Shown here piece by piece: positions 1 to 5,021 of a DNA stretch of 5,511 nt (positions are counted from its first letter, which is position 1; every line of letters begins with the position of its first letter). Position numbers and translations under genes: made by a program. The stretch covers positions 1-5,511 of the forward strand of contig JAHEGP010000206.1 in NCBI GenBank assembly GCA_024645065.1, written 5' to 3'. The notes under the pieces are model-generated. The model saw nothing but the letters and a program-made list of their open reading frames with translations, did no database searches and had not been told where the DNA came from. Origin of the DNA: Cellvibrionales bacterium (GTDB taxonomy: Bacteria; Pseudomonadota; Gammaproteobacteria; Pseudomonadales; JAHEGP01).

Positions 1-150
1 CCCCTTCCCTCCACCGGCATTACCCGGCTTCCCCGGTACTACGAGCCTCTCCGCCACCCCAGGGCGCCCGAACCCTCCCTCACGGGCGTTCGGTTGGTCT
101 TCCCGGACCACGCCAAGGGGCAGTAGCCACGAATAGGGCGTTTGTTCCGC
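1..150 (-). mobile_element. Possible remnant of a group II intron ORF leader (partial, runs off left edge)
   Basis: On the minus strand one frame is open for 50 codons from 150 down to base 1, after a stop at 151-153. The translation contains REDQPNAREGGFGRPGVAER followed by LVVPGKPGNAGGGKG. From memory, this style of sequence (a VVP-KP-N segment, then a G-rich GGGKG) occurs in the region just before or at the N-terminus of bacterial group II intron reverse transcriptases. The DNA is more GC-rich than its surroundings and contains inverted repeats (68-73 with 88-93; 66-70 with 83-87), which fits a structured ribozyme-derived segment. A complete intron would need several hundred bases of 5' ribozyme upstream, on the high-coordinate side. 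Only about 55 bp separate it from the methyltransferase start, so it would be a truncated copy. No reverse transcriptase catalytic motif is inside the window, so the call rests on recall of a leader motif only. Confidence 0.4.
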
Positions 151-206
151 CTATACTCGGGCCGGTTAATTTGCCAAAATCGATGAGAACGGTTTAGACT
201 CAAACG

Positions 207-947
207 ATGGTAAAGCGATACCGGAGACTACCCGGGTTCGCCCGGTTCATGCTGGTGTTATTGATGATTGTATCGGGTTCAGGCTGGGCAGGCATACCAC
301 CCGAGCGGCAAGCTATGCTGGAGGCCGTGCGGGACTCGGTACGCGAGTCGGCTGACTATACCGGGCTCAGTGAGTTGAGCGACGAGGTCATGGGTGCCAT
401 GGCCGCGGTAGCCCGGGAAGAGTTCGTGCTGGCCCGTTACCGTCACCTGGCCTACCGCAACACGCCCTTGCCGATTGAGGCCGGCCAGACAATTTCACAA
501 CCGCTGATCGTAGCCCTGATGACCGAGTTGCTGAATCCGCAGCCCGGCGATGTGATGTTAGAGGTCGGCACCGGTTCGGGCTACCAGGCAGCGGTGCTAG
601 CCCAATTGGTGAAACATGTTTACAGCGTCGAAATCATAGAGGAGTTGGCCGACAGCGCGGCCCGGGTGCTGCAGCGGCTGAACTACAGCAATATCACGGT
701 GCGCAGCGGAGATGGCTATGCTGGCTGGCCGGAGCACGCCCCCTTCGATGGCATCATTGTCACCGCAGCCGCGCAACATCTGCCACTACCCCTGTTGCAG
801 CAACTGAAGCCCGGCGGCAAGCTGGTTATCCCCCTGGGTGAGGAGCACGGTGTTCAGGATCTATTGGTGGTAGAGGTAGATGCGGGGGGAGAAATCAACA
901 AGAAATCAGTGCTGCCTGTGCGCTTTGTACCACTGACACGTAAATGA
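207..947 (+). CDS. pcm: Protein-L-isoaspartate O-methyltransferase, exported form
   Basis: This 246-residue protein belongs to the PIMT/PCMT family, which uses S-adenosylmethionine to methylate L-isoaspartyl residues in aged proteins and start their repair. Visible family motifs are LPI-x3-QTISQP (residues 88-99), SAM-binding motif I LEVGTGSGYQAAVLA (118-132), an acidic SVE strand end (140-142), the RSGDGYAGWPEHAPFDGIIVTAA block (166-188), KPGGKLVIPLG (201-211) and a C-terminal VRFVPL (238-243). The usual cytoplasmic enzyme is about 208 residues. The extra length here is N-terminal: a basic MVKRYRR, a hydrophobic stretch (about 12-24) and a G-W-A site near residue 28, typical of a Sec signal peptide or membrane anchor. 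This implies a periplasmic location (inference). The start is the first ATG that includes the whole basic n-region. No strong Shine-Dalgarno precedes it; a TATACT at 152-157 could be a -10 box but has no good -35. Its stop lies 1 bp from the opposing permease stop. Confidence 0.95.
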   Translation: MVKRYRRLPGFARFMLVLLMIVSGSGWAGIPPERQAMLEAVRDSVRESADYTGLSELSDEVMGAMAAVAREEFVLARYRHLAYRNTPLPIEAGQTISQPLIVALMTELLNPQPGDVMLEVGTGSGYQAAVLAQLVKHVYSVEIIEELADSAARVLQRLNYSNITVRSGDGYAGWPEHAPFDGIIVTAAAQHLPLPLLQQLKPGGKLVIPLGEEHGVQDLLVVEVDAGGEINKKSVLPVRFVPLTRK

Positions 948-948
948 C

Positions 949-2274
949 CTACTGGATGCAGTGCTCTCTGCCAAACAGGGCATAAATAATCAGGGCGGAA
1001 ACAATCGTCATCACCGCTGCCAGCATCTCCCACGGATTGGCTACGGCGGCCAGGCCGGTGAAGATCAGGGTAGTTACGATAAACACGAGCGGCGCCCACG
1101 GATAGCCGGGAAAATCGTGGATTTCGCTGTTCCTGTCGCGGCCAATGACGAATAGGCTGGCGACGGTGATCACCGTGCTCAGCCCCAGGGTGAAACCCAG
1201 GTAAGATAGCAGTTCGCGTAGCCCGCTTAGCCAGACCACGATAATGGACAGCAGTGCTTGCGCGGAGATGGCGGCTGCCGGCGTCGTGCCATCGAAGCGC
1301 AGAACAGCAGGCATCAGGCCGTCCCTCGCCATCTGCGCGTAAACCCGGGGTCCGATCATGATCATGGCGGATACCGAGGTGAACATGGCCACCGCGACGA
1401 TGCCGCGTACGAGGTTTGCCAGAACTTCTCCCGACAGCGCTTGAGCGGCGAGGGCGGCGACATCTTTCTGGCCGGCGATAACAGCAGGGGTTGGGGCGAA
1501 CAGGAAAATGGCGTTCAGTAACAGATAGAGAATCATAATCAGCGCGGTCGCAGACAGCATTGCCTGGGGCACTGAGTTGGTCGCGTCCCTTGTTTCGCTG
1601 GCGACATAGATAGAAGCATTGAAACCCGAGTAGCTGAAGGAAACCCACATCAGGGTTGCGGCAAACGCCGGTAGGCTGAACGGTGCCGATTCACTGTAGC
1701 GCCAGGCATTCACACCTGGCCAGCTGGTCGGATTCGAGCCCGCAAACACAAAAAATATGAAAGCGCAGATGAAGGTCAACTTTAACACGACTACGGTATT
1801 CTGGAGCAGTGCTCCGCGTCTCACGCTCAGGCCGTGGACCGCTGCTGCGAGGATGATGACAACACTGGCAATCGCGTTTTCCGGTATCGTGGAGCGCCAT
1901 GCGGATGGCAGCAGGTAGGCCTCGAAGGTGATGGCGGAAACCGCGATCGCGACGGTAAATCCCGCCCACAGGGAAATCCAGCCCGCCACGAAGCCCACCG
2001 CGGGGTGTACCACTCGGGACAGGAAAAAGTACTCGCCGCCGGATACGGGCATCAGTCTCGCCAGGGCGCCATAGCTGGCAGCACCGCACATAGCCAATAA
2101 ACCCCCAATAAACCAGGCCAGTAGTACGTACAGGGGCGAACCCAATTCGGACAGGGCAAAACCGGATGTGGTGAATACACCGGCACCCAGCATATTGCCG
2201 ATCACCAGTGCATTCAGGCTGAACAGACCCAGCGTAGATCGGCCGGGCCCGCGTGTTTCCCGAAAGCTATTCAT
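949..2274 (-). CDS. APC superfamily amino-acid permease, 12 TM
   Basis: This 441-residue integral inner-membrane protein has about 12 hydrophobic segments (roughly 14-36, 47-69, 92-122, 132-150, 160-178, 200-224, 238-260, 288-310, 333-352, 355-376, 393-412, 414-433). Two signatures place it in the APC (amino acid-polyamine-organocation) superfamily: the broken first helix with GNMLGAGVF (26-34), matching the family's G-x-G-x-G-[IV]-F backbone-binding loop, and the sixth helix FSYSGFNASIYVASE (213-227) followed by a charged loop ending in SVPQAM. PVSGGEYFFL (76-85) after helix 2 is also typical. It probably imports or exchanges an amino acid or amine by cation symport or antiport; the substrate cannot be read from sequence. 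It is convergent with pcm and alone in its transcription unit. The ATG at 2272-2274 has no clear Shine-Dalgarno, but no better in-frame start was found upstream and the first helix is intact from here. A long overlapping frame (854-1648, minus) is a shadow of it. Confidence 0.92.
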   Translation of the reverse strand: MNSFRETRGPGRSTLGLFSLNALVIGNMLGAGVFTTSGFALSELGSPLYVLLAWFIGGLLAMCGAASYGALARLMPVSGGEYFFLSRVVHPAVGFVAGWISLWAGFTVAIAVSAITFEAYLLPSAWRSTIPENAIASVVIILAAAVHGLSVRRGALLQNTVVVLKLTFICAFIFFVFAGSNPTSWPGVNAWRYSESAPFSLPAFAATLMWVSFSYSGFNASIYVASETRDATNSVPQAMLSATALIMILYLLLNAIFLFAPTPAVIAGQKDVAALAAQALSGEVLANLVRGIVAVAMFTSVSAMIMIGPRVYAQMARDGLMPAVLRFDGTTPAAAISAQALLSIIVVWLSGLRELLSYLGFTLGLSTVITVASLFVIGRDRNSEIHDFPGYPWAPLVFIVTTLIFTGLAAVANPWEMLAAVMTIVSALIIYALFGREHCIQ

Positions 2275-2403
2275 GGAGAGGAATCGCTGGCAAATGCCCC
2301 TTATTGCCCGTGAAAGGTAAGTGAGTATTCGGGTGCAGCGAGACCTTGATCGATGACATTCATGTCCGTAGCGGCCCCTGATCCAATAAAATGTGGTATT
2401 TAG

Positions 2404-2409
2404 ATCATA
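2404..2409 (-). promoter_or_regulatory. Candidate extended -10 promoter box of the permease
   Basis: Read on the minus strand the sequence is TGTTATGAT, a TG-N-TATGAT extended -10 box matching TATAAT at five of six positions. No good -35 hexamer lies 17 bp upstream, as is usual for extended -10 promoters. Transcription would start near 2396, giving a leader of about 120 nt before the permease ATG. The box sits between the arms of an 8-bp inverted repeat (2376-2383 and 2449-2456). It is a sequence-pattern call only. Confidence 0.4.
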
Positions 2410-2640
2410 ACACTTTGGAGGAGGTCTTTGATCGACACCTCCGGCGCCGATCAGGGTGGGGCGTGTAGTGTAAAATGGTCGTGTTCAAAGATTCGCAGGA
2501 TTTAGTCGAGCCTGACCAACCCGGTATTTTCCGCTGCTAAAGGGGGTCAGAACGCTTTATTTTTGTTCAGCAAAGTTTGCGTTGGAAAATGGATTGATCG
2601 CTCCAGATCTCACGCAAGAGATTCCTCGAACGCCGGTTCA

Positions 2641-2745
2641 TGGCACCAAGCCGAAGCTCTCGGCGCCAGCATTGAACAAAGCCTGACCGGTAACAATTCT
2701 TATCAACGGTCGTTCGCCATCGATAGGGCTGTCAGGCTCTACCCG
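2641..2745. repeat. 105-bp direct repeat, copy 1
   Basis: It is identical to 4635-4739 at 101 of 105 positions, with no gaps. The differences, copy 1 then copy 2, are G2665/A4659, T2691/C4685, C2707/T4701 and G2722/T4716. Similarity stops abruptly at both edges. Two secondary structures are visible. One is a long-range stem AGCCTGAC (2680-2687) with GTCAGGCT (2731-2738). The other is a hairpin on the minus strand spanning 2642-2667, made of a 6-bp stem, a 2-base bulge, a 4-bp stem and a UUCG loop closed by C-G. No Shine-Dalgarno plus start, transposase or integron attC core (RYYYAAC/GTTRRRY pair) was found in it. It looks like a dispersed structured intergenic repeat of unknown class. Confidence 0.9.
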
Positions 2746-2836
2746 CCCCACTTCGGCCATTCGCCATTATTGCTTCATCGGTGCTTTTTTGGCAATCTCA
2801 AAACTGGCAATGCGGCATTCGGGCACTGGGTGATCC

Positions 2837-3733
2837 ATGCATATTCGAATTATATTGAACGGAAAAAAGGCGGGCCTGGAGCCCGTCAGATCGGCAATTT
2901 TCAAGGCACGGGAAACCGGCGAGATCGAAGTAAGGGCTACCTGGGAAGGCGGTGATGTAGAGCGCCTGGTGCAGGAAGCCGTCCGCGACGGTTGTGAGCG
3001 CTTGGTGGCAGCAGGTGGTGATGGGACAGTAAAAGAAGTTGTTGATGCCATCTTGCGGCTAGGCGCAGATGAACGGCCGGAGTTGGCGGTGATGCCGCTT
3101 GGCACAGCCAATGATTTTGCAACAGCCTGTACAATACCTGCAGATCACTTGTTAGCACTGCAACTGGCCCAGTCAGGTAAAGTGCAGAATGTCGATGCAG
3201 TAAAGGCCAACGAACACCACTTTATGAATGTTGCCAGCGGTGGCTTCGGCGCCCAGGTTACGGCTAATACTCCGGTAGTACTGAAGAATTTCCTTGGTGG
3301 TGGAGCCTACACGCTGTCAGGCCTGGTCCAGGCCATTAGCTTTTCTCCTTATCAAGGTGAGGTTCGCCTGCCCGACCAGTCGTTCAGCAACGCGGTCATC
3401 GTTGGCGCAGTATGTAATGGCAGACAGGCAGGTGGCGGCCAGCAACTTGCTCCGCAGGCTCTGATTGACGATGGTTTGCTGGACCTGGTGGCTTTGAACA
3501 ACTTCCCGCCAGAAGCCCTAGTCCAGGTCGTGGAAGAATTGAGTGCACCCGAAGTAAACGGTGAGTTTGTGAAGCGATTCAGGGTCCCCTGGGTTGAATG
3601 GGAATCAAATGCAGTGATGCCTGTCAATCTTGATGGTGAACCCATCAGCAGCAACAAGATCCGCTTTGAGGTGATGCCCGGTGCGATAAAACTGGTGCTA
3701 CCGGATAAATGTCCAATGACAAAAGGCTCCTGA
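2837..3733 (+). CDS. yegS: YegS-type lipid kinase
   Basis: This 298-residue protein is close in length and sequence to E. coli YegS (299 residues), a cytoplasmic kinase of the diacylglycerol kinase-like fold that phosphorylates lipids (phosphatidylglycerol in vitro). Visible motifs are ILNGK near the N-terminus (6-10), the nucleotide-binding AAGGDGTVKEV (58-68), PLGTANDFA (87-95), INMATGGFG-like FMNVASGGFGA (129-139), the hallmark NGRQAGGGQQLAPQALIDDG (194-213) and the C-terminal NLDGEP (264-269), which supplies conserved active-site acids in this superfamily. An in-frame TGA at 2831-2833 makes the ATG at 2837 the first possible start; a weak GGGTG lies just ahead of it. The gene begins 91 bp after repeat copy 1. 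Its stop codon is inside a perfect 7-bp hairpin (3726-3743), and directly downstream is the decayed Ig-domain fragment. It appears intact, with no missing key residue. Confidence 0.95.
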   Translation: MHIRIILNGKKAGLEPVRSAIFKARETGEIEVRATWEGGDVERLVQEAVRDGCERLVAAGGDGTVKEVVDAILRLGADERPELAVMPLGTANDFATACTIPADHLLALQLAQSGKVQNVDAVKANEHHFMNVASGGFGAQVTANTPVVLKNFLGGGAYTLSGLVQAISFSPYQGEVRLPDQSFSNAVIVGAVCNGRQAGGGQQLAPQALIDDGLLDLVALNNFPPEALVQVVEELSAPEVNGEFVKRFRVPWVEWESNAVMPVNLDGEPISSNKIRFEVMPGAIKLVLPDKCPMTKGS

Positions 3734-3743
3734 TAACAGGAGC
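3726..3743 (+). terminator. Hairpin overlapping the yegS stop codon
   Basis: GCTCCTG (3726-3732), loop ATAA and CAGGAGC (3737-3743) form a perfect 7-bp stem with a 4-base loop that contains the end of the yegS TGA. There is no T-run after it, so it is not a classical intrinsic terminator. It could protect the mRNA 3' end or be a chance palindrome. Confidence 0.3.
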
Positions 3744-3751
3744 TAGTGTAG

Positions 3752-4091
3752 TGCCCGATAGTCGAGTTAACATCTCCTCTAACCCTCCTCTAACCAGCGA
3801 ACTGGTAGCTGAGGGTTCCGTAATCGATATCGTAGCACGTGTTACGGACAATAATGGGTTGAGTAGCATCGCGTTCTCTGTTTAAGGTAATGTCGTGTGC
3901 AGCCTAAATTCAGCGCCGCTTGCGTCGGGCGAATATGATTGTTCCTTTGATGTCCCCAAAGGTAAGGACCGTACTCTTGATGTTGAGGTTCGATCTTTCG
4001 ATCTATAGACATGGCCAACAACATGACAAGTGCTTCGGCGCGAATATTTACCGGCGACCCGAATGGTCGGACCAAAGGCGAGAAAAAATAG
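3752..4091 (+). pseudogene. Decayed fragment of an Ig-like domain surface protein
   Basis: Joining three reading frames gives one plausible bacterial Ig-like domain. IVELTSPLT (3758-3784) is followed by SELVAEGSVIDIVARVTDNN and GLSSIAFSV (3796-3882), then GNVVCSLNSAP...YDCSFDVPKG...TLDVEVRSFD (3886-4002), then DMANNMTSASARIFTGDPN (4008-4064). This matches the order seen in repeated Ig modules of secreted or adhesive proteins: an ITSP-like first strand, E-G, D-x-x-G-[IVL], F-x-V-x-G, AP-Y, VP-G and the D-x-A-x-N-x-T end. Lesions: an 11-bp tandem duplication (3774-3784 repeated at 3785-3795) shifts the frame, TAA at 3883-3885 stands where an Asn codon is expected before Gly, and a further shift near 4000 is needed to reach the last strand. 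The frame then ends at TAG 4089-4091. Upstream the first frame is closed by TAG at 3749-3751. No start codon or complete gene is present. A 58-codon ATG frame (3709-3885) overlapping the yegS end is probably fortuitous. The parent protein cannot be named. Confidence 0.75.
3774..3795 (+). repeat. Perfect 11-bp tandem duplication inside the Ig remnant
   Basis: The unit CTCCTCTAACC occurs twice back to back (3774-3784 and 3785-3795). Because 11 is not a multiple of three, it breaks the Ig-domain frame; removing one copy restores IVELTSPLTSELVAEG as a continuous reading. Confidence 0.9.
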
Positions 4092-4399
4092 TCCGACCTT
4101 TGATTCGCATTCGGTAGCGGCCAGGGCTGCGTCTCTGTGTGAATGCTGGGCACCTGCTATAGAGTCGCTTCATGAAGTTCATTTCCGCATGGCGGTCGCT
4201 CGGTGGAGTTTTTCAGCAATTTTGATTTGCTCTGGTAATTCAGCGACAGTCCCTTGCTGGCACCTGGACGAAGTAAAGGCCTGGCTTGTAGCGGGGCTTT
4301 TTTACTTCCATTAGTGCGCATTGATCCTGATGCTGGTCGTGTCGGTCTAGGATTTGATCTGGCCAGCGAAGCAAAAGTGCAAGTTTTGGGAGCAGTAAC
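4092..4399. other. Gene-free stretch before the GDCCVxC gene
   Basis: It contains no supported gene. Short frames on both strands carry stops and show no recognisable motif. It holds the intrinsic terminator at 4275-4303 and then about 85 bp that must contain any separate promoter for the downstream small gene. TAGGAT (4348-4353) is a possible -10 but has no properly spaced -35. One frame between 4239 and 4403 (its last part reads RIDPDAGRVGLGFDLASEAK) ends in a TGA that overlaps the next ATG as ATGA. It lacks a credible start and runs through the terminator. Confidence 0.5.
4275..4303 (+). terminator. Intrinsic (rho-independent) terminator
   Basis: The left arm AAAGGCCTGGCT (4275-4286), loop TGT and right arm AGCGGGGCTTTT (4290-4301) form a 12-position stem with one G-G mismatch and two G-T wobbles. 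A run of six T (4298-4303) follows. It would end transcripts coming from yegS and across the Ig remnant and isolate the GDCCVxC gene from them. Confidence 0.65.
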
Positions 4400-4612
4400 A
4401 TGAGCGAAACTATTACCCAATCGGAGATCACATGCCCTACTTGCGGCCATAAAAAGATCGAAGTTATGCCGAGGGATGCTTGCCAATGGTTTTACGAGTG
4501 CGAAGGTTGCCACGAATTACTAAAACCCAAGCCGGGTGACTGCTGTGTTTATTGCTCCTATGGCTCAGTGAAATGCCCCCCAATACAGGCGGGCACTTCT
4601 TGTTGTGGATAG
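4400..4612 (+). CDS. Small cysteine-rich GDCCVxC-domain protein
   Basis: This 70-residue, probably cytoplasmic protein has no signal peptide or membrane segment. It has 11 cysteines: CPTC (12-15), C28, CEGC (34-37), the signature GDCCVYCSYG (47-56, C48, C49 and C52), C59 in VKCPPIQ and a terminal CCG (C68, C69). The first four resemble a zinc-ribbon pair. The GDCCVxC core followed by SYG-x-VKCPPIQ defines the family annotated as 'GDCCVxC domain-containing (seleno)protein', some members of which are selenoproteins. No function is established to my knowledge; metal or thiol-redox roles are inferred from the Cys content. All positions here are Cys codons and there is no internal TGA. Start support is good: GGGAG at 4388-4392, 7 nt before ATG. 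It lies after a terminator, so it is probably monocistronic, and repeat copy 2 begins 22 bp after its stop. Confidence 0.85.
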   Translation: MSETITQSEITCPTCGHKKIEVMPRDACQWFYECEGCHELLKPKPGDCCVYCSYGSVKCPPIQAGTSCCG

Positions 4613-5021
4613 CACTTTTCTGACCGGCCGTAGCTGGCACCAAGCCGAAGCTCTCGGCACCAGCATTGAACAAAGCCTGACCGGCAACAATTCTTATCAA
4701 TGGTCGTTCGCCATCTATAGGGCTGTCAGGCTCTACCCGACCCTCAAGAGTCATAGAGAATTGCTGCTGGTTGAAGATTTGGCAGCGCGACAATGCCTCT
4801 TTTGTCCCGCTCGCGAACGATGTCCTAAAGAAAAAGCGGAAGCTTGAATTCTGCTTGGCTTGAATCACGCTTCCTCCTGGTAGTGGCTTATACTCGCAGC
4901 CACCAATAGCCGTTGATAGATTATGGTTATGTAGTGGTTCCATGACCTGCATCAAGCCAGATTGTTTAACCCGCATGGTAGTCTGAAGGTGAAAGCAGTG
5001 GCTTTGTCAGGGAGATTGGTT
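4613..5021. other. Gene-free stretch with repeat copy 2
   Basis: It holds the second 105-bp repeat (4635-4739) and then about 280 bp without a recognisable gene. TTGAATTC (4848-4855) is nearly repeated by TTGAATCA (4860-4867), and GGAAGC (4840-4845) can pair with GCTTCC (4869-4874) around a 23-base loop, without a T-run. TATACT (4889-4894) and TTGATA (4913-4918) resemble promoter hexamers but are not correctly paired or spaced, so no promoter is called for the lipoprotein gene. Frames crossing the repeat on either strand are not supported as genes. Confidence 0.5.
4635..4739. repeat. 105-bp direct repeat, copy 2
   Basis: This is the second copy, in the same orientation as 2641-2745 and 1994 bp further along, with 101 of 105 positions identical. 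In this copy the minus-strand hairpin (4636-4661) has a U-G pair where copy 1 has C-G, so pairing is kept on the minus strand but would be an A-C mismatch on the plus strand. The long stem AGCCTGAC (4674-4681) with GTCAGGCT (4725-4732) is unchanged. It starts 22 bp after the GDCCVxC stop codon. Confidence 0.9.

Larger units (their letters stand above)
2275..2836. other. Gene-free stretch between divergent permease and yegS
   Basis: No convincing protein gene lies here. From left to right it holds the permease leader, a short palindrome GACATTCATGTC (2355-2366), inverted repeat arms CCCTGATC/GATCAGGG (2376-2383, 2449-2456), the candidate permease -10 (2404-2409) and a hairpin GGAGGT/ACCTCC with an 11-base loop at about 2420-2442. 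Next are a GGGGTCAGAACG stretch (about 2542-2553) and the first 105-bp repeat (2641-2745). The 90 bp before yegS show a T6 run (2784-2789) but no clear promoter. Open frames across the repeat exist on both strands, but the differences between the repeat copies do not follow codon structure, so I do not call them genes. Confidence 0.6.

Noticed and set aside
854..1648. Long (264-codon) minus-strand open frame
   Set aside because: It overlaps the permease in another frame, is Arg/Ser/Pro-rich and lacks any family motif, while the permease frame has clear APC signatures.
2541..2560. GGGGTCAGAACG stretch resembling ends of REP-associated tyrosine transposase elements
   Set aside because: There is only one copy, no transposase and no matching partner at repeat copy 2; the likeness is from memory only.
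2563..2955. Plus-strand 130-codon frame across repeat copy 1 and into yegS
   Set aside because: It overlaps the well-supported yegS start, and differences between the repeat copies include non-conservative changes (Arg/Trp, Asp/Tyr) with no codon-position bias.
3709..3885. 58-codon ATG frame overlapping the yegS end as an intact gene
   Set aside because: It enters the Ig-domain frame only through the 11-bp duplication and stops where the domain pattern continues in the same frame, so it is better explained as part of a pseudogene.
4157..4513. Minus-strand 118-codon frame antisense to the GDCCVxC gene
   Set aside because: It covers the intrinsic terminator and the start of a well-supported gene, and has no family resemblance.
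2641..4739. Repeats as integron attC sites
   Set aside because: No paired RYYYAAC/GTTRRRY cores were found at the repeat ends and no integrase is in the window.
4889..4918. Promoter for the lipoprotein from TATACT and TTGATA
   Set aside because: The hexamers are in the wrong order and spacing for a sigma-70 promoter on the plus strand.
4464..4976. Minus-strand 170-codon frame across repeat copy 2
   Set aside because: It runs antisense through the GDCCVxC gene and the structured repeat, with no recognisable domain or start signal; openness probably reflects composition.
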